This document shows, piece after piece, positions 39,001 through 46,844 of a DNA stretch of 64,000 bases. This DNA is from CAVOHU01 sp963817885 (GTDB lineage Bacteria; Acidobacteriota; Vicinamibacteria; Vicinamibacterales; JAKQTR01), in the NCBI GenBank assembly GCA_963817885.1, contig CAWFQE010000005.1, positions 62,001-126,000 on the forward strand, in the 5' to 3' direction. The notes beneath the pieces were generated by a model that saw only the letters and a program-made list of their open reading frames with translations, was not told the DNA's origin and did no database searches. Positions within the stretch are counted from its first letter, which is position 1, and each line of letters starts with the position of its first letter. The translations under genes and the position numbers were made by a program.

Positions 39001-39474
39001 CACGGTCCGAATACCGTCAGCCCTGACGGGATTCGCCAGAGGCCTGCCGGACAAGGGGGGCACCGCTAATCATGGCACATCGGCAGGTTCTTCGCACGGG
39101 TTGGTCGAATGCCAGAATCGCTGACGGATCGCCGCCATGTCCTCCCCGGGAGCCCCTTCTGCAACGTCCGCACCAACTCTCAGGCCCGAGGCCCGGCGAC
39201 CACACCACACCCCCGACGACGCACGACGCCGTCAGTCAAGATGTCGGCACTTCATCCCCTGCGCTTCAGTGTTCGTGACCCCCGGCTGGCCGGCGCCCGC
39301 CGGTTCGGGCCGGCTGAGGGAAGGCAGGACGCCCCTCTCGTGGGTGACCGATTCGGTGGAACACGGATCAGGGGGAAATCGTCTAAGATTAGAAGGTTAC
39401 GGTGCCTCAGACGGCTCCCAACGTCAGCGCGCGTCCTGCCCTGGGCTGCGCTTCATGTCCGAAAGGCTGCACTC
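39001..39474. other. Divergent intergenic region pilB / YIP1-family gene
   Basis: About 470 bases without a supported gene. A plus-strand frame is open from 39109 into the YIP1-family gene, but its extra 122 residues are Pro/Arg-rich and lack conservation cues. A TAAGAT near 39384 might be the -10 of the plus-strand operon, but no matching -35 was found. Confidence 0.4.
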
Positions 39475-40230
39475 ATGACTGACCCAATCGCTGCGCCGTC
39501 CGCCCCGGCCGACACGGGCGGGCGGGGTCTCCTGTCACGGTTTCTGGGCATCCTGACCTCCCCGCGGGCCACCTACGCCGATGTCGTGGCGCGGCCACGC
39601 TGGTTCGGCATGGTCGCCTTCGTCATCCTGATCGGGCTGATCGCCGGAACGGCCATGATGGCCACCAGCGTCGGTCGCACCGCGGCACTGGATGCGGCAC
39701 GGACGCAGATGGACTCGCTCGGCATCAAGCTGTCGGCGGAAGCCGAGGCCCAGATGGAGAAGTCGATCACCGAGATGCCGCTCTGGCGGATGGGGATTCA
39801 GACCGGGATCACCCAGATTATCGTGGGGATTCTGGTGCCCGTGATTTTCGCGGGACTGCTGTTTGTCGTCTTCAACGCGATGCTCGGCGGCGACGCGAGC
39901 TTCAGGCAGCTGCTGGCGACGGTGGTCCACGCCAGCCCGGTGCAGGTCGTCGGGGTCCTCATCTCGACGCCGATCATGTATCTGAAGGAGTCGATGACGG
40001 GCGTGACCAACCTCGGCGTGTTCCTGCCGATGCTGGACGAGGGAAGCTTCCTGTCGAAGTTCCTGGGCTCGATCGACCTCATCAGAATCTGGTGGATTAT
40101 CGTGCTGTCGATCGGCCTGAGCGTGCTGTATCGCCGCAAGAGCGGGCCGATTGCGACGACCTTCTTCGTCATCTATGGTGTGATTGCGGTGGCGTGGGCT
40201 GCGTTTCTGGCTAGCCGCGCGGGGGCATGA
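39475..40230 (+). CDS. YIP1-family membrane protein
   Basis: Membrane protein of 251 aa from ATG 39475. After a short Pro/Ala-rich head, LLSRFLGILTSPRATYADVVARPRWFG is the usual opening of bacterial Yip1-domain proteins. Helices follow: WFGMVAFVILIGLIAG, IIVGILVPVIFAGLLFVVF, VVHASPVQVVGVLIS, IWWIIVLSIGLSVLY and TFFVIYGVIAVAWAAFLAS. Function in bacteria is unknown. Its TGA overlaps the ATG of the adaptor gene (ATGA), so it belongs with the efflux-type genes downstream. Confidence 0.8.
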   Translation: MTDPIAAPSAPADTGGRGLLSRFLGILTSPRATYADVVARPRWFGMVAFVILIGLIAGTAMMATSVGRTAALDAARTQMDSLGIKLSAEAEAQMEKSITEMPLWRMGIQTGITQIIVGILVPVIFAGLLFVVFNAMLGGDASFRQLLATVVHASPVQVVGVLISTPIMYLKESMTGVTNLGVFLPMLDEGSFLSKFLGSIDLIRIWWIIVLSIGLSVLYRRKSGPIATTFFVIYGVIAVAWAAFLASRAGA

Positions 40231-41558
40231 GCGTGAATCGAAAAAAGATCATCATCGGCATCATCATCGTTCTGGTCGCGGCGGGCGCGATCAGCGCCAA
40301 CCTGCTCTACAAGAAGGTTCCGGGTGTCGCGGTCCAGGTCGAGAAGATCGAGAAGCGCGATCTCGAGTCGATCGTGTCGGCCTCGGGGACGATCCAGGCG
40401 AAGACCACGGTCAACGTCAGCGCCAATACGATGGGGCGGGTCACCAGGCTCGGCGTCGAAGAGGGCGAACGCGTGAAGGCCGGCCAGTTCCTCATGGAAA
40501 TCGATCCTCGATCGGCGAAGACCGCGGTCGAACGCGGCGAGGCGGGCCTGGTAGCGCAGCGCACGATGGTCGACCAGGCCAGGGTGGCGCTGGACTCGGC
40601 GAAGACGAGCCTCGATCTGGCGCGCCAGAACCTGAAGCGCCAGCAGGATCTGTGGAAGGACCAGCTGACGACCAAGGAGGCCCTCGATCGGGCGGTGAAC
40701 GACGTCGCGCTGCGCGAAAAGGACATCGAGGCGCGGCAGGCCTCCATCTCGATGGAGACCACGCGCATCCGGCAGACGAGCGCCGACCTGGAGAACGCGA
40801 AGTACAACCTGTCGCAGGTCACCATCGAGTCGCCCATCGACGGCATCGTCACCCGGCGCAACATCGAGCAGGGTGAGAACGTCATGATCGGCACGATGAA
40901 CAACGCCGGCACGGTCCTGCTGACGATCGCCGACATGTCGGTGATCGAGACCGAGCTGGAGGTCGACGAGACCGACATCCCCAACCTGTCGCTCGGACAG
41001 AAGGCGAAGATCACCATCGATGCCCTGCCCGACAAGTCCTTCACCGGCAAGGTCACCGAGATCGGCAACAGCCCGATCCAGGCGACGGCGGCCGGCACCT
41101 CCCGGCAGGCGACCAATTTCAAGGTCAAGGTCACCCTCGACGGGCAGATTCCCGAGGTGCGGCCGGGCTTCACGTGCACGGCGGACATCACCACCGCGAC
41201 ACGCACGAAGGCCCTGTCGGTGCCGATTCAGGCCATGACGGTGCGCGAGGTCGTGTTCGACGCAAAAGGCAACATCGTGCCCCCGCCGCCGCCGGACAAG
41301 AAGAAGGCCTCGGCGGCGCTGCCGAACGGAGACGACCCGCCTCCGGGCCAGACCAAGAAGGAAACCGAGGGCGTCTTCGTCATCCGCGACGGCAAGGCGG
41401 CCTTCGTGCCCATCAAGACCGGCATCGCCGGCGAGAAGTACTTCGAAGTGCTCTCCGGCCTCAAGGAGAAGGACGAGGTCATCACGGGTCCGTTCAACTC
41501 GGTCCGCGACCTCAAGGAGGGCGCTCCGGTGAAACTGGAGCAGCCGAAGAAGGGCTGA
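40227..41558 (+). CDS. HlyD/MacA-like periplasmic adaptor
   Basis: Membrane-fusion protein of 443 aa with one N-terminal anchor (IIIGIIIVLVAAGAISANLL). A lipoyl-like half-motif GRVTRLGVEEGERVKAGQFLMEID, a long coiled-coil hairpin (about residues 100-195), the second lipoyl half with VTIESPIDGIVTRRNIEQGE and beta-barrel domains follow. A Pro/Lys-rich insertion (PPPPPDKKKASAALPNGDD) interrupts the membrane-proximal region. It should link inner-membrane permeases to an outer-membrane channel. Followed after 7 bases by two MacB-like permeases. No TolC-like gene is present. Confidence 0.88.
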   Translation: MSVNRKKIIIGIIIVLVAAGAISANLLYKKVPGVAVQVEKIEKRDLESIVSASGTIQAKTTVNVSANTMGRVTRLGVEEGERVKAGQFLMEIDPRSAKTAVERGEAGLVAQRTMVDQARVALDSAKTSLDLARQNLKRQQDLWKDQLTTKEALDRAVNDVALREKDIEARQASISMETTRIRQTSADLENAKYNLSQVTIESPIDGIVTRRNIEQGENVMIGTMNNAGTVLLTIADMSVIETELEVDETDIPNLSLGQKAKITIDALPDKSFTGKVTEIGNSPIQATAAGTSRQATNFKVKVTLDGQIPEVRPGFTCTADITTATRTKALSVPIQAMTVREVVFDAKGNIVPPPPPDKKKASAALPNGDDPPPGQTKKETEGVFVIRDGKAAFVPIKTGIAGEKYFEVLSGLKEKDEVITGPFNSVRDLKEGAPVKLEQPKKG

Positions 41559-41565
41559 TCGTCCC

Positions 41566-42789
41566 ATGACGCAGATTCTCGAAGCGCTGACCATCGCCCT
41601 GGGCGCGATCTGGGGGAACAAGCTTCGGTCGTTCCTCACGGTGCTGGGAAACGTCGTGGCGGTGACGTCGATCATCGCGGTCGTGTCGCTCATCCAGGGC
41701 CTGAACGCGACCGTCAAGGATGCGATCGTGTCCCAGGTGGGGGCCGATGCCTTTCGCGTGGAGCGCTACGGCATCACGATGAACGATCGCGACGAAGACG
41801 AGATGCGGAACAATCCACGCGTCACGCTGAACGATGCGGACGCGATCCGGAGTTTCAGCCCGCTGGTGCAGGCCGTGATGGCCGAGAGCGACCAGTCCGG
41901 CGAAGTGAAGTACCGGGAGCACGTGCTGGAAAGCGTCACGATCCAGGGCGTCACCTCGGAGTACTCGGAGTTCTCGACGTTCGATGCGGAGCGCGGCCGG
42001 CTGGCCAACCCCAGCGAGATCGACCGGCGCCACAACGTCGTCGTGCTCGGATGGGGCACGGCCGACAGGTTGTTCGGCCAGGCCGACCCGCTCGACAAGA
42101 TCGTGCAGATCGAGGGCGTTCATTTCCGCGTCGTTGGGGTCAGTAAGAAGAAGGGGTCGATCTTCGGCCGGTCGCAGGACGAGTTCGCCGTGATCCCGCT
42201 CGGCGCCTTCCAGAAGCTGTTCGGCTCACGCTCCGGCGTGAGCGTGAGCGTCAAGCCGCTGGATCCGGCCATCACGGAAAAGGCGATGGAAGACGCGACC
42301 GTGGCGCTCCGCATCGAACGCCGCCTGAAGCCGAAGGAAAAGGACAACTTCGGCATCTTCACCTCCGACACGGCGCTCAACCTCTACTACCAGGCCACCA
42401 GCGGGATTTTCGCGGTCCTGGTCGGCGTCGTCGCGCTGTCGCTGGTCGTGGGCGGCATCGTCATCATGAACATCATGCTGATGGTGGTGTCCGAGCGCAC
42501 CGCGGAGATCGGTTTACGGAAAGCCCTGGGCGCCCGGCGCCGGCACATCATTCTGCAGGTGCTGACCGAGTCGGTGACCATCTCGGTGACCGGCGGCATC
42601 CTGGGCACGTCGCTCGGCTTCCTGGTGGCGCTGGGGATCTCGAAGCTGACGCCGCTGCCGGCGGCGGTGCAGGCGTGGTCGGTGGCGCTCGGAATTGGCA
42701 TCACGGCAGTGGTCGGGCTCTTCTTCGGGGTGTATCCGGCCATGCGGGCGGCTTCGCTGGATCCCATCGAAGCGCTGAGGCGGGAATAG
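41566..42789 (+). CDS. MacB/FtsX-type ABC permease (first copy)
   Basis: 407-aa inner-membrane protein with the MacB layout: an N-terminal helix (LRSFLTVLGNVVAVTSIIAVVSL), a large periplasmic domain (about residues 50-270) and three C-terminal helices with the FtsX motif IVIMNIMLMVVSERTAEIGLRKALGARRRHI. The end reads PAMRAASLDPIEALRRE, the usual terminus of these permeases. Unlike true MacB it lacks a fused ATPase. It is 4 bases from its paralogue. Transport or mechanotransmission requires an ATPase that is not encoded nearby. Confidence 0.92.
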   Translation: MTQILEALTIALGAIWGNKLRSFLTVLGNVVAVTSIIAVVSLIQGLNATVKDAIVSQVGADAFRVERYGITMNDRDEDEMRNNPRVTLNDADAIRSFSPLVQAVMAESDQSGEVKYREHVLESVTIQGVTSEYSEFSTFDAERGRLANPSEIDRRHNVVVLGWGTADRLFGQADPLDKIVQIEGVHFRVVGVSKKKGSIFGRSQDEFAVIPLGAFQKLFGSRSGVSVSVKPLDPAITEKAMEDATVALRIERRLKPKEKDNFGIFTSDTALNLYYQATSGIFAVLVGVVALSLVVGGIVIMNIMLMVVSERTAEIGLRKALGARRRHIILQVLTESVTISVTGGILGTSLGFLVALGISKLTPLPAAVQAWSVALGIGITAVVGLFFGVYPAMRAASLDPIEALRRE

Positions 42790-42793
42790 GGAT

Positions 42794-44107
42794 ATGGCTG
42801 TTCGTTTCGCACTGTTTGCCGACATCGTGACGATGGCGTTCTCGACGCTGCGCGTCAACAAGCTCCGCTCGGCCCTGACCGTGCTCGGCGTGGTGATCGG
42901 GATCACGGCCATCGTCGGCATGACGTCGCTCATGCGGGGCTTCGACGAGTCGCTGCGCGACAGCATCCGCGAGCTCGGGCCGAACACGATCTTCATTGCG
43001 AAGTTTTCCGGCGTCAGTTTCGCCGCCGGGAAGGAGTTCAAGGACCTGATCCGCCGGCCCGTCCTGACGGTCAACGACGCCAAGGCCATCGAGCGCGACT
43101 GCCCGGCGGCGGGCCGGGTGGACGTGTGGCTGGGCGCGTGGGGCATGCCGACCCGCGAACGGGCCTTCTACAAGAACATCCGGAGCAAGGATCTGTCGGT
43201 CATCGGCGTGTCCGAGAACTACGCCGAGGTGAACTTCCTCAAGGTCGAGATGGGGCGGTTCTTCACCCAGTCCGAGGTGCAGCACCGGCGCCTGGTGGTC
43301 GTGCTGGGCAACTCGCCCTACAAGGCGCTGTTTCCCAATCAGGATCCCATCGGCAAGTTCGTGAGAATCGGCAGCGGCGTGTACGAGGTGGTCGGCGTGG
43401 TGGCGCCGCGTCCGAGCGTCGGGGGCTTCGGCACCGGCCAGGACGAGTTCGCCGTGATCCCGTACACGACGCACCAGAAGCTGTTCGGCTGGCAGCGGCG
43501 GCGCGGCAACATCCACATGGGCGGCACGACGGCCGACGCCAGCACCATGCAGAGCGCGATGATCGCGATCGTGCCCAGGGAGGGCGCGACCCGGGATGCC
43601 GCCATGGACGAAGTCGAGCAGATCATGCGCATCCGGCACGGGCTGAAGCTCGATCAGCCGGACGACTTCGACATCATCACGCAGGACGCCGCGCTGAAGG
43701 TGTGGGACCAGGTGAGCCAGGCGACGTTCCTCGGGCTGGTGGTCATCTCGTCGATCGCGTTGATGGTCGGCGGCATCGGGGTCATGGCGATCATGATGAT
43801 CTCGGTCACCGAGCGCACCCGCGAGATCGGCGTGCGGAAGGCGCTCGGCGCCCGGCGGCGCGAAATCCTGTGGCAGTTCCTGCTCGAGGCCGTCACCCTG
43901 ACCTCGATCGGCGGGGTACTCGGCATCGCCTTCGGCAGCGCGATAGGCATGTCGGTCCACTGGCTGACCGGGTTCCCGGTGTCCCTGCCCTGGTGGTCGT
44001 TCGCCCTCGGCTTCAGCTTCTCGGGGTCGGTCGGCGTGTTCTTCGGCATGGTGCCCGCCATCAAGGCCTCGCGGCTCGATCCCATCGAGGCGCTCAGGCA
44101 CGAGTAG
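42794..44107 (+). CDS. MacB/FtsX-type ABC permease (second copy)
   Basis: Paralogue of the preceding gene, 437 aa. Helix one is LRSALTVLGVVIGITAIVGMTSLM; the periplasmic domain holds GRFFTQSEVQHRRLVVVLG and GTGQDEFAVIPY. The C-terminal three-helix FtsX domain has GVMAIMMISVTERTREIGVRKALGARRREI, ending in PAIKASRLDPIEALRHE. The two permeases probably form a heterodimer served by the upstream adaptor. No ATPase is fused or adjacent. A 7-nt-periodic repeat begins right after its stop codon. Confidence 0.92.
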   Translation: MAVRFALFADIVTMAFSTLRVNKLRSALTVLGVVIGITAIVGMTSLMRGFDESLRDSIRELGPNTIFIAKFSGVSFAAGKEFKDLIRRPVLTVNDAKAIERDCPAAGRVDVWLGAWGMPTRERAFYKNIRSKDLSVIGVSENYAEVNFLKVEMGRFFTQSEVQHRRLVVVLGNSPYKALFPNQDPIGKFVRIGSGVYEVVGVVAPRPSVGGFGTGQDEFAVIPYTTHQKLFGWQRRRGNIHMGGTTADASTMQSAMIAIVPREGATRDAAMDEVEQIMRIRHGLKLDQPDDFDIITQDAALKVWDQVSQATFLGLVVISSIALMVGGIGVMAIMMISVTERTREIGVRKALGARRREILWQFLLEAVTLTSIGGVLGIAFGSAIGMSVHWLTGFPVSLPWWSFALGFSFSGSVGVFFGMVPAIKASRLDPIEALRHE

Positions 44108-44110
44108 CGG

Positions 44111-44137
44111 GGCTGGAGGCCGGAGGCTGGGGGCCGG
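44111..44137 (-). repeat. Heptad-periodic repeat, left flank of four-helix-bundle gene
   Basis: Four GGCYGGR-type 7-nt units in a row. The outer 13 bases (44111-44123, GGCTGGAGGCCGG) recur as a perfect inverted copy at 44558-44570 on the other side of the gene. Confidence 0.85.
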
Positions 44138-44144
44138 ACTTCAG

Positions 44145-44510
44145 TCACTCCTCGAACCTGACGATCGCACGCTGCAGGTTCTTCAACGAGCGGACGACAC
44201 AGTCGCTGCGCTTTCTGCAATCCGCCGTAGGCTGGGCTGAGAGATACCCCAACTCAACGGCGAGGTTCAGGAGATACCGCACTTCCGCCGCCGACCCCAA
44301 CGCGATGTCCACGAACCTCCTGTATTCCCGCGGTCCACTCCTCGCGCAGCCCTCGACAATGTTTGTCGGAACCGACAGGGCCGCGCGGCGTAGCTGCGAC
44401 TGAAGCCCAAAGCGTTCAGCAGCGGGAAAACCCTGGCTGATTCGATACGCGTCAAGCGTAAGTTCGTGAGCAAGACGGAAGACTCCGAGCAGTTCGTGGT
44501 CCCTGGCCAT
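44145..44510 (-). CDS. Four-helix-bundle protein (23S rRNA intervening-sequence family)
   Basis: 121 aa from ATG 44510; a TTG three codons upstream is also possible. Recognisable segments are VFRLAHELTLDAYRIS, FPAAERFGLQSQLRRAALSVPTNIVEGCARSGPREY, FVDIALGSAAEVRYLLNLAVELGYL and a C-terminal helix, the standard pattern of the family found within rRNA intervening sequences and as free-standing genes (TIGR02436 type). Related small proteins accompany diversity-generating retroelements, but no reverse transcriptase is seen here. Biochemical role is unknown. The gene sits between inverted heptad repeats and is opposite in direction to both neighbours, suggesting a mobile or inserted unit. Confidence 0.88.
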   Translation of the reverse strand: MARDHELLGVFRLAHELTLDAYRISQGFPAAERFGLQSQLRRAALSVPTNIVEGCARSGPREYRRFVDIALGSAAEVRYLLNLAVELGYLSAQPTADCRKRSDCVVRSLKNLQRAIVRFEE

Positions 44511-44543
44511 GGACTCCAATCGAGCAAACGCCGCGCCAGGCGT

Positions 44544-44674
44544 CCAGCCTCCGGCCCCCGGCCTCCAGCCTTCACTCGCGGCGCAAGCGCCAGGCCTCCA
44601 GCCTCCAGCCCCTGGCCCTCCCCTCTAGCCCCTAGCGCCGGCCTAGCCCCTAGCGCCTGGCCCCTAGCCCCTAG
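44544..44674 (+). repeat. Heptad-periodic repeat, right flank of four-helix-bundle gene
   Basis: Two blocks of degenerate 7-nt units: 44544-44570 (CCAGCCT, CCGGCCC types) and 44590-44674 (CCAGCCT grading into CTAGCCC, CTAGCGC, CTGGCCC). The first block contains the inverted match to 44111-44123. The second runs to within 55 bases of the EF-G-like start. Confidence 0.85.
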
Positions 44675-44728
44675 TAAGATGAGGGCTTTGGCGTCATGGG
44701 ATCTGTCATGAATTGAGGGTTACCGTCT

Positions 44729-46822
44729 ATGAAGGTCTACGACGCGGCGAACATTCGCAATCTGGCAATCGCCGGCCACAGCGGGTCGGGCAAGACGCAG
44801 CTGGTGTCCACGGTCCTCTTCGACACGGGGATGGTCAACCGTCTCGGCAAGGTCGACGAAGGCAACACGGTCACTGACTTCGATGATGAGGAGATCGCGC
44901 GCAAGCATTCCCTGTCGTGCTCGTTGGCGTATGCCGAGTGGAACAAGACGAAGGTCAACCTCATCGACACCCCCGGGTTCGGAAATTTCTTCAGCGACAC
45001 CCGCGCGGCGCTGCAGGTGGCCGACGCGGTGCTCATCGTGGTCGACGCGGTCGGCGGGCCTGAGGTCCAGACCGAGAAGGTCTGGGAGAAGGCCGAGGAG
45101 CAGGGCCTGCCGCGCATGGTCGCGCTCAGCCGCATGGACCGTGAGCGATCGAGCGTCGATCGCACGATCGATGCGCTTCGTGCGCTCTTCGGCCGCACGG
45201 TGATCCCGATTCAGCTGCCCATCGGCGACGAAAAGGACTTCAGGGGCGTCGTCGACCTGGTGGCGCAGAAGGCGTGGACCTTCGCGCCGGACGGGTCCGG
45301 CAAGCCGGCCGAGGGGCCGGTGCCTGCCGACATGGCTGACAGGGTCTCCGCCGCGCGCGACGCGCTGGTCGAGATGGTGGCCGAAGCCGACGACAGCCTC
45401 ATGGAGAAGTTCTTCGAATCGGGCTCGCTGACCCAGGAAGAGCTGGTGAGGGGTCTGCGGTCTGCCACCATGTCCGGCAAGATCTTTCCGGCGGTCTGCA
45501 CCTCGGCCATCGCGAACGTCGGGATTCAGCCCCTGCTCGACTCGGTGCTGGCGCTGCTGCCGGCCCCCAACGAGCGGCCGGTCAAGGCCCTCGGAAAGGG
45601 CGGGGCCGAGGCCACGATCCAGGTAGCCGACGCCCCTCCGTTGTCGGTCGTCGTCTGGAAGACGATCGCCGATCCGTTCGCGGGCCGGATCAGCATGTTC
45701 AAGGTGGTTCATGGCACGATGAAGGCCGACTCGACGGTGCTCAACCTCACCAAGGAGAGCCAGGAACGCCTCGGACACCTGTTCCTGCTCCAGGGCAAGA
45801 CCCAGTCGGACGTTCCCGAGATCAGGGCCGGCGACATCGGCGCAGTGGCCAAGCTCAAGGACACGCAGACCAATCACACGCTTGGGGACAAGGACAGCGC
45901 GACCTTCAAGCCGATGATCTTCGTCGAGCCGGTGCTGTCGTACGCGATTGAACCGAAGACGCGGGGCGACGAAGAGAAGATCAGCTCGTCGCTCCAGCGG
46001 CTGATCGAGGAAGATCCGACCATCCGGTACACGCGCGATCCTCAGACCAAGGAACTGCTGCTGTCCGGCCAGGGACAGCTCCACATCGAGGTCACCGTCG
46101 CCAAGCTGAAGCGGCGGTTTGGCGTCGAGGTCAACCTGAAGCTGCCCCGCATCCCCTACCGCGAGACCATCACCGCGACCACCGAAGCCCAGGGCCGGCA
46201 CAAGAAGCAGACCGGCGGCCACGGGCAGTTCGGCGATTGCAGCATCCGCATGGAGCCGCTGCCGCGCGGCGCGGATTTCGAGTTCGTGGACGACATCTTC
46301 GGCGGCTCGATCCCGCAGCAGTTCCGGCCGGCGGTCGAGAAGGGCATCCAGGAAACCCGCCTGCGCGGCTACCTGGCCGGGTACCCGGTGGTCGATTTCC
46401 GGGTGACACTCATCGACGGCAAGTTCCACGCGGTCGACTCGAACGAACTCTCCTTCAAGATGGCGGGACGCCTGGCGTTCAAGGACGGGATGTCACGCGC
46501 CCGGCCGACCATCCTCGAGCCGATCATGAACGTCGAGGTCTACGCGCCGTCAGATTTTGCCGGGGACCTGATGGGCGACCTCAACAGCCGGCGCGGCCGG
46601 ATCAGCGGCATGGATACGCGCGGGACGATGACCGTGATCAAGGCGCAGGTGCCGATGGCCGAGATGCTGACCTACGAGCAGCAGCTGGTGTCGGCCACCG
46701 GCGCGCGCGGGACCTACAGCATGGAGTACTCGCACTACGAGGAAGTGCCGTCGCACCTGCAGGCCAAGATCATCGCGGCGAGCAAGGCCGAGAAGGGCGA
46801 AGAGACGGAGGAGGAAGAGTAG
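44729..46822 (+). CDS. EF-G-like translational GTPase
   Basis: 697 aa with the complete EF-G architecture: G domain, domain II, and domains III-V ending in YSMEYSHYEEVPSHLQAKII. It differs from canonical EF-G in G1 (GHSGSGKT, residues 16-23, instead of GHVDAGKTT), in the switch region DEGNTVTDFDDEEIARKHSL, and in G4, where SRMD (134-137) replaces NKxD. G3 DTPGFGNF is present. These traits match the paralogous 'elongation factor G-like' group rather than the main FusA, and the str operon partners (rpsL, rpsG, tuf) are absent. Role in translation is uncertain. Confidence 0.88.
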   Translation: MKVYDAANIRNLAIAGHSGSGKTQLVSTVLFDTGMVNRLGKVDEGNTVTDFDDEEIARKHSLSCSLAYAEWNKTKVNLIDTPGFGNFFSDTRAALQVADAVLIVVDAVGGPEVQTEKVWEKAEEQGLPRMVALSRMDRERSSVDRTIDALRALFGRTVIPIQLPIGDEKDFRGVVDLVAQKAWTFAPDGSGKPAEGPVPADMADRVSAARDALVEMVAEADDSLMEKFFESGSLTQEELVRGLRSATMSGKIFPAVCTSAIANVGIQPLLDSVLALLPAPNERPVKALGKGGAEATIQVADAPPLSVVVWKTIADPFAGRISMFKVVHGTMKADSTVLNLTKESQERLGHLFLLQGKTQSDVPEIRAGDIGAVAKLKDTQTNHTLGDKDSATFKPMIFVEPVLSYAIEPKTRGDEEKISSSLQRLIEEDPTIRYTRDPQTKELLLSGQGQLHIEVTVAKLKRRFGVEVNLKLPRIPYRETITATTEAQGRHKKQTGGHGQFGDCSIRMEPLPRGADFEFVDDIFGGSIPQQFRPAVEKGIQETRLRGYLAGYPVVDFRVTLIDGKFHAVDSNELSFKMAGRLAFKDGMSRARPTILEPIMNVEVYAPSDFAGDLMGDLNSRRGRISGMDTRGTMTVIKAQVPMAEMLTYEQQLVSATGARGTYSMEYSHYEEVPSHLQAKIIAASKAEKGEETEEEE

Positions 46823-46844
46823 TCCCGACCGTCGCGTCGGCGCC

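Noticed and set aside
39109..39474. Upstream extension of the YIP1-family frame
   Set aside because: The added residues are low-complexity and lack any family pattern; the conserved protein starts at ATG 39475.
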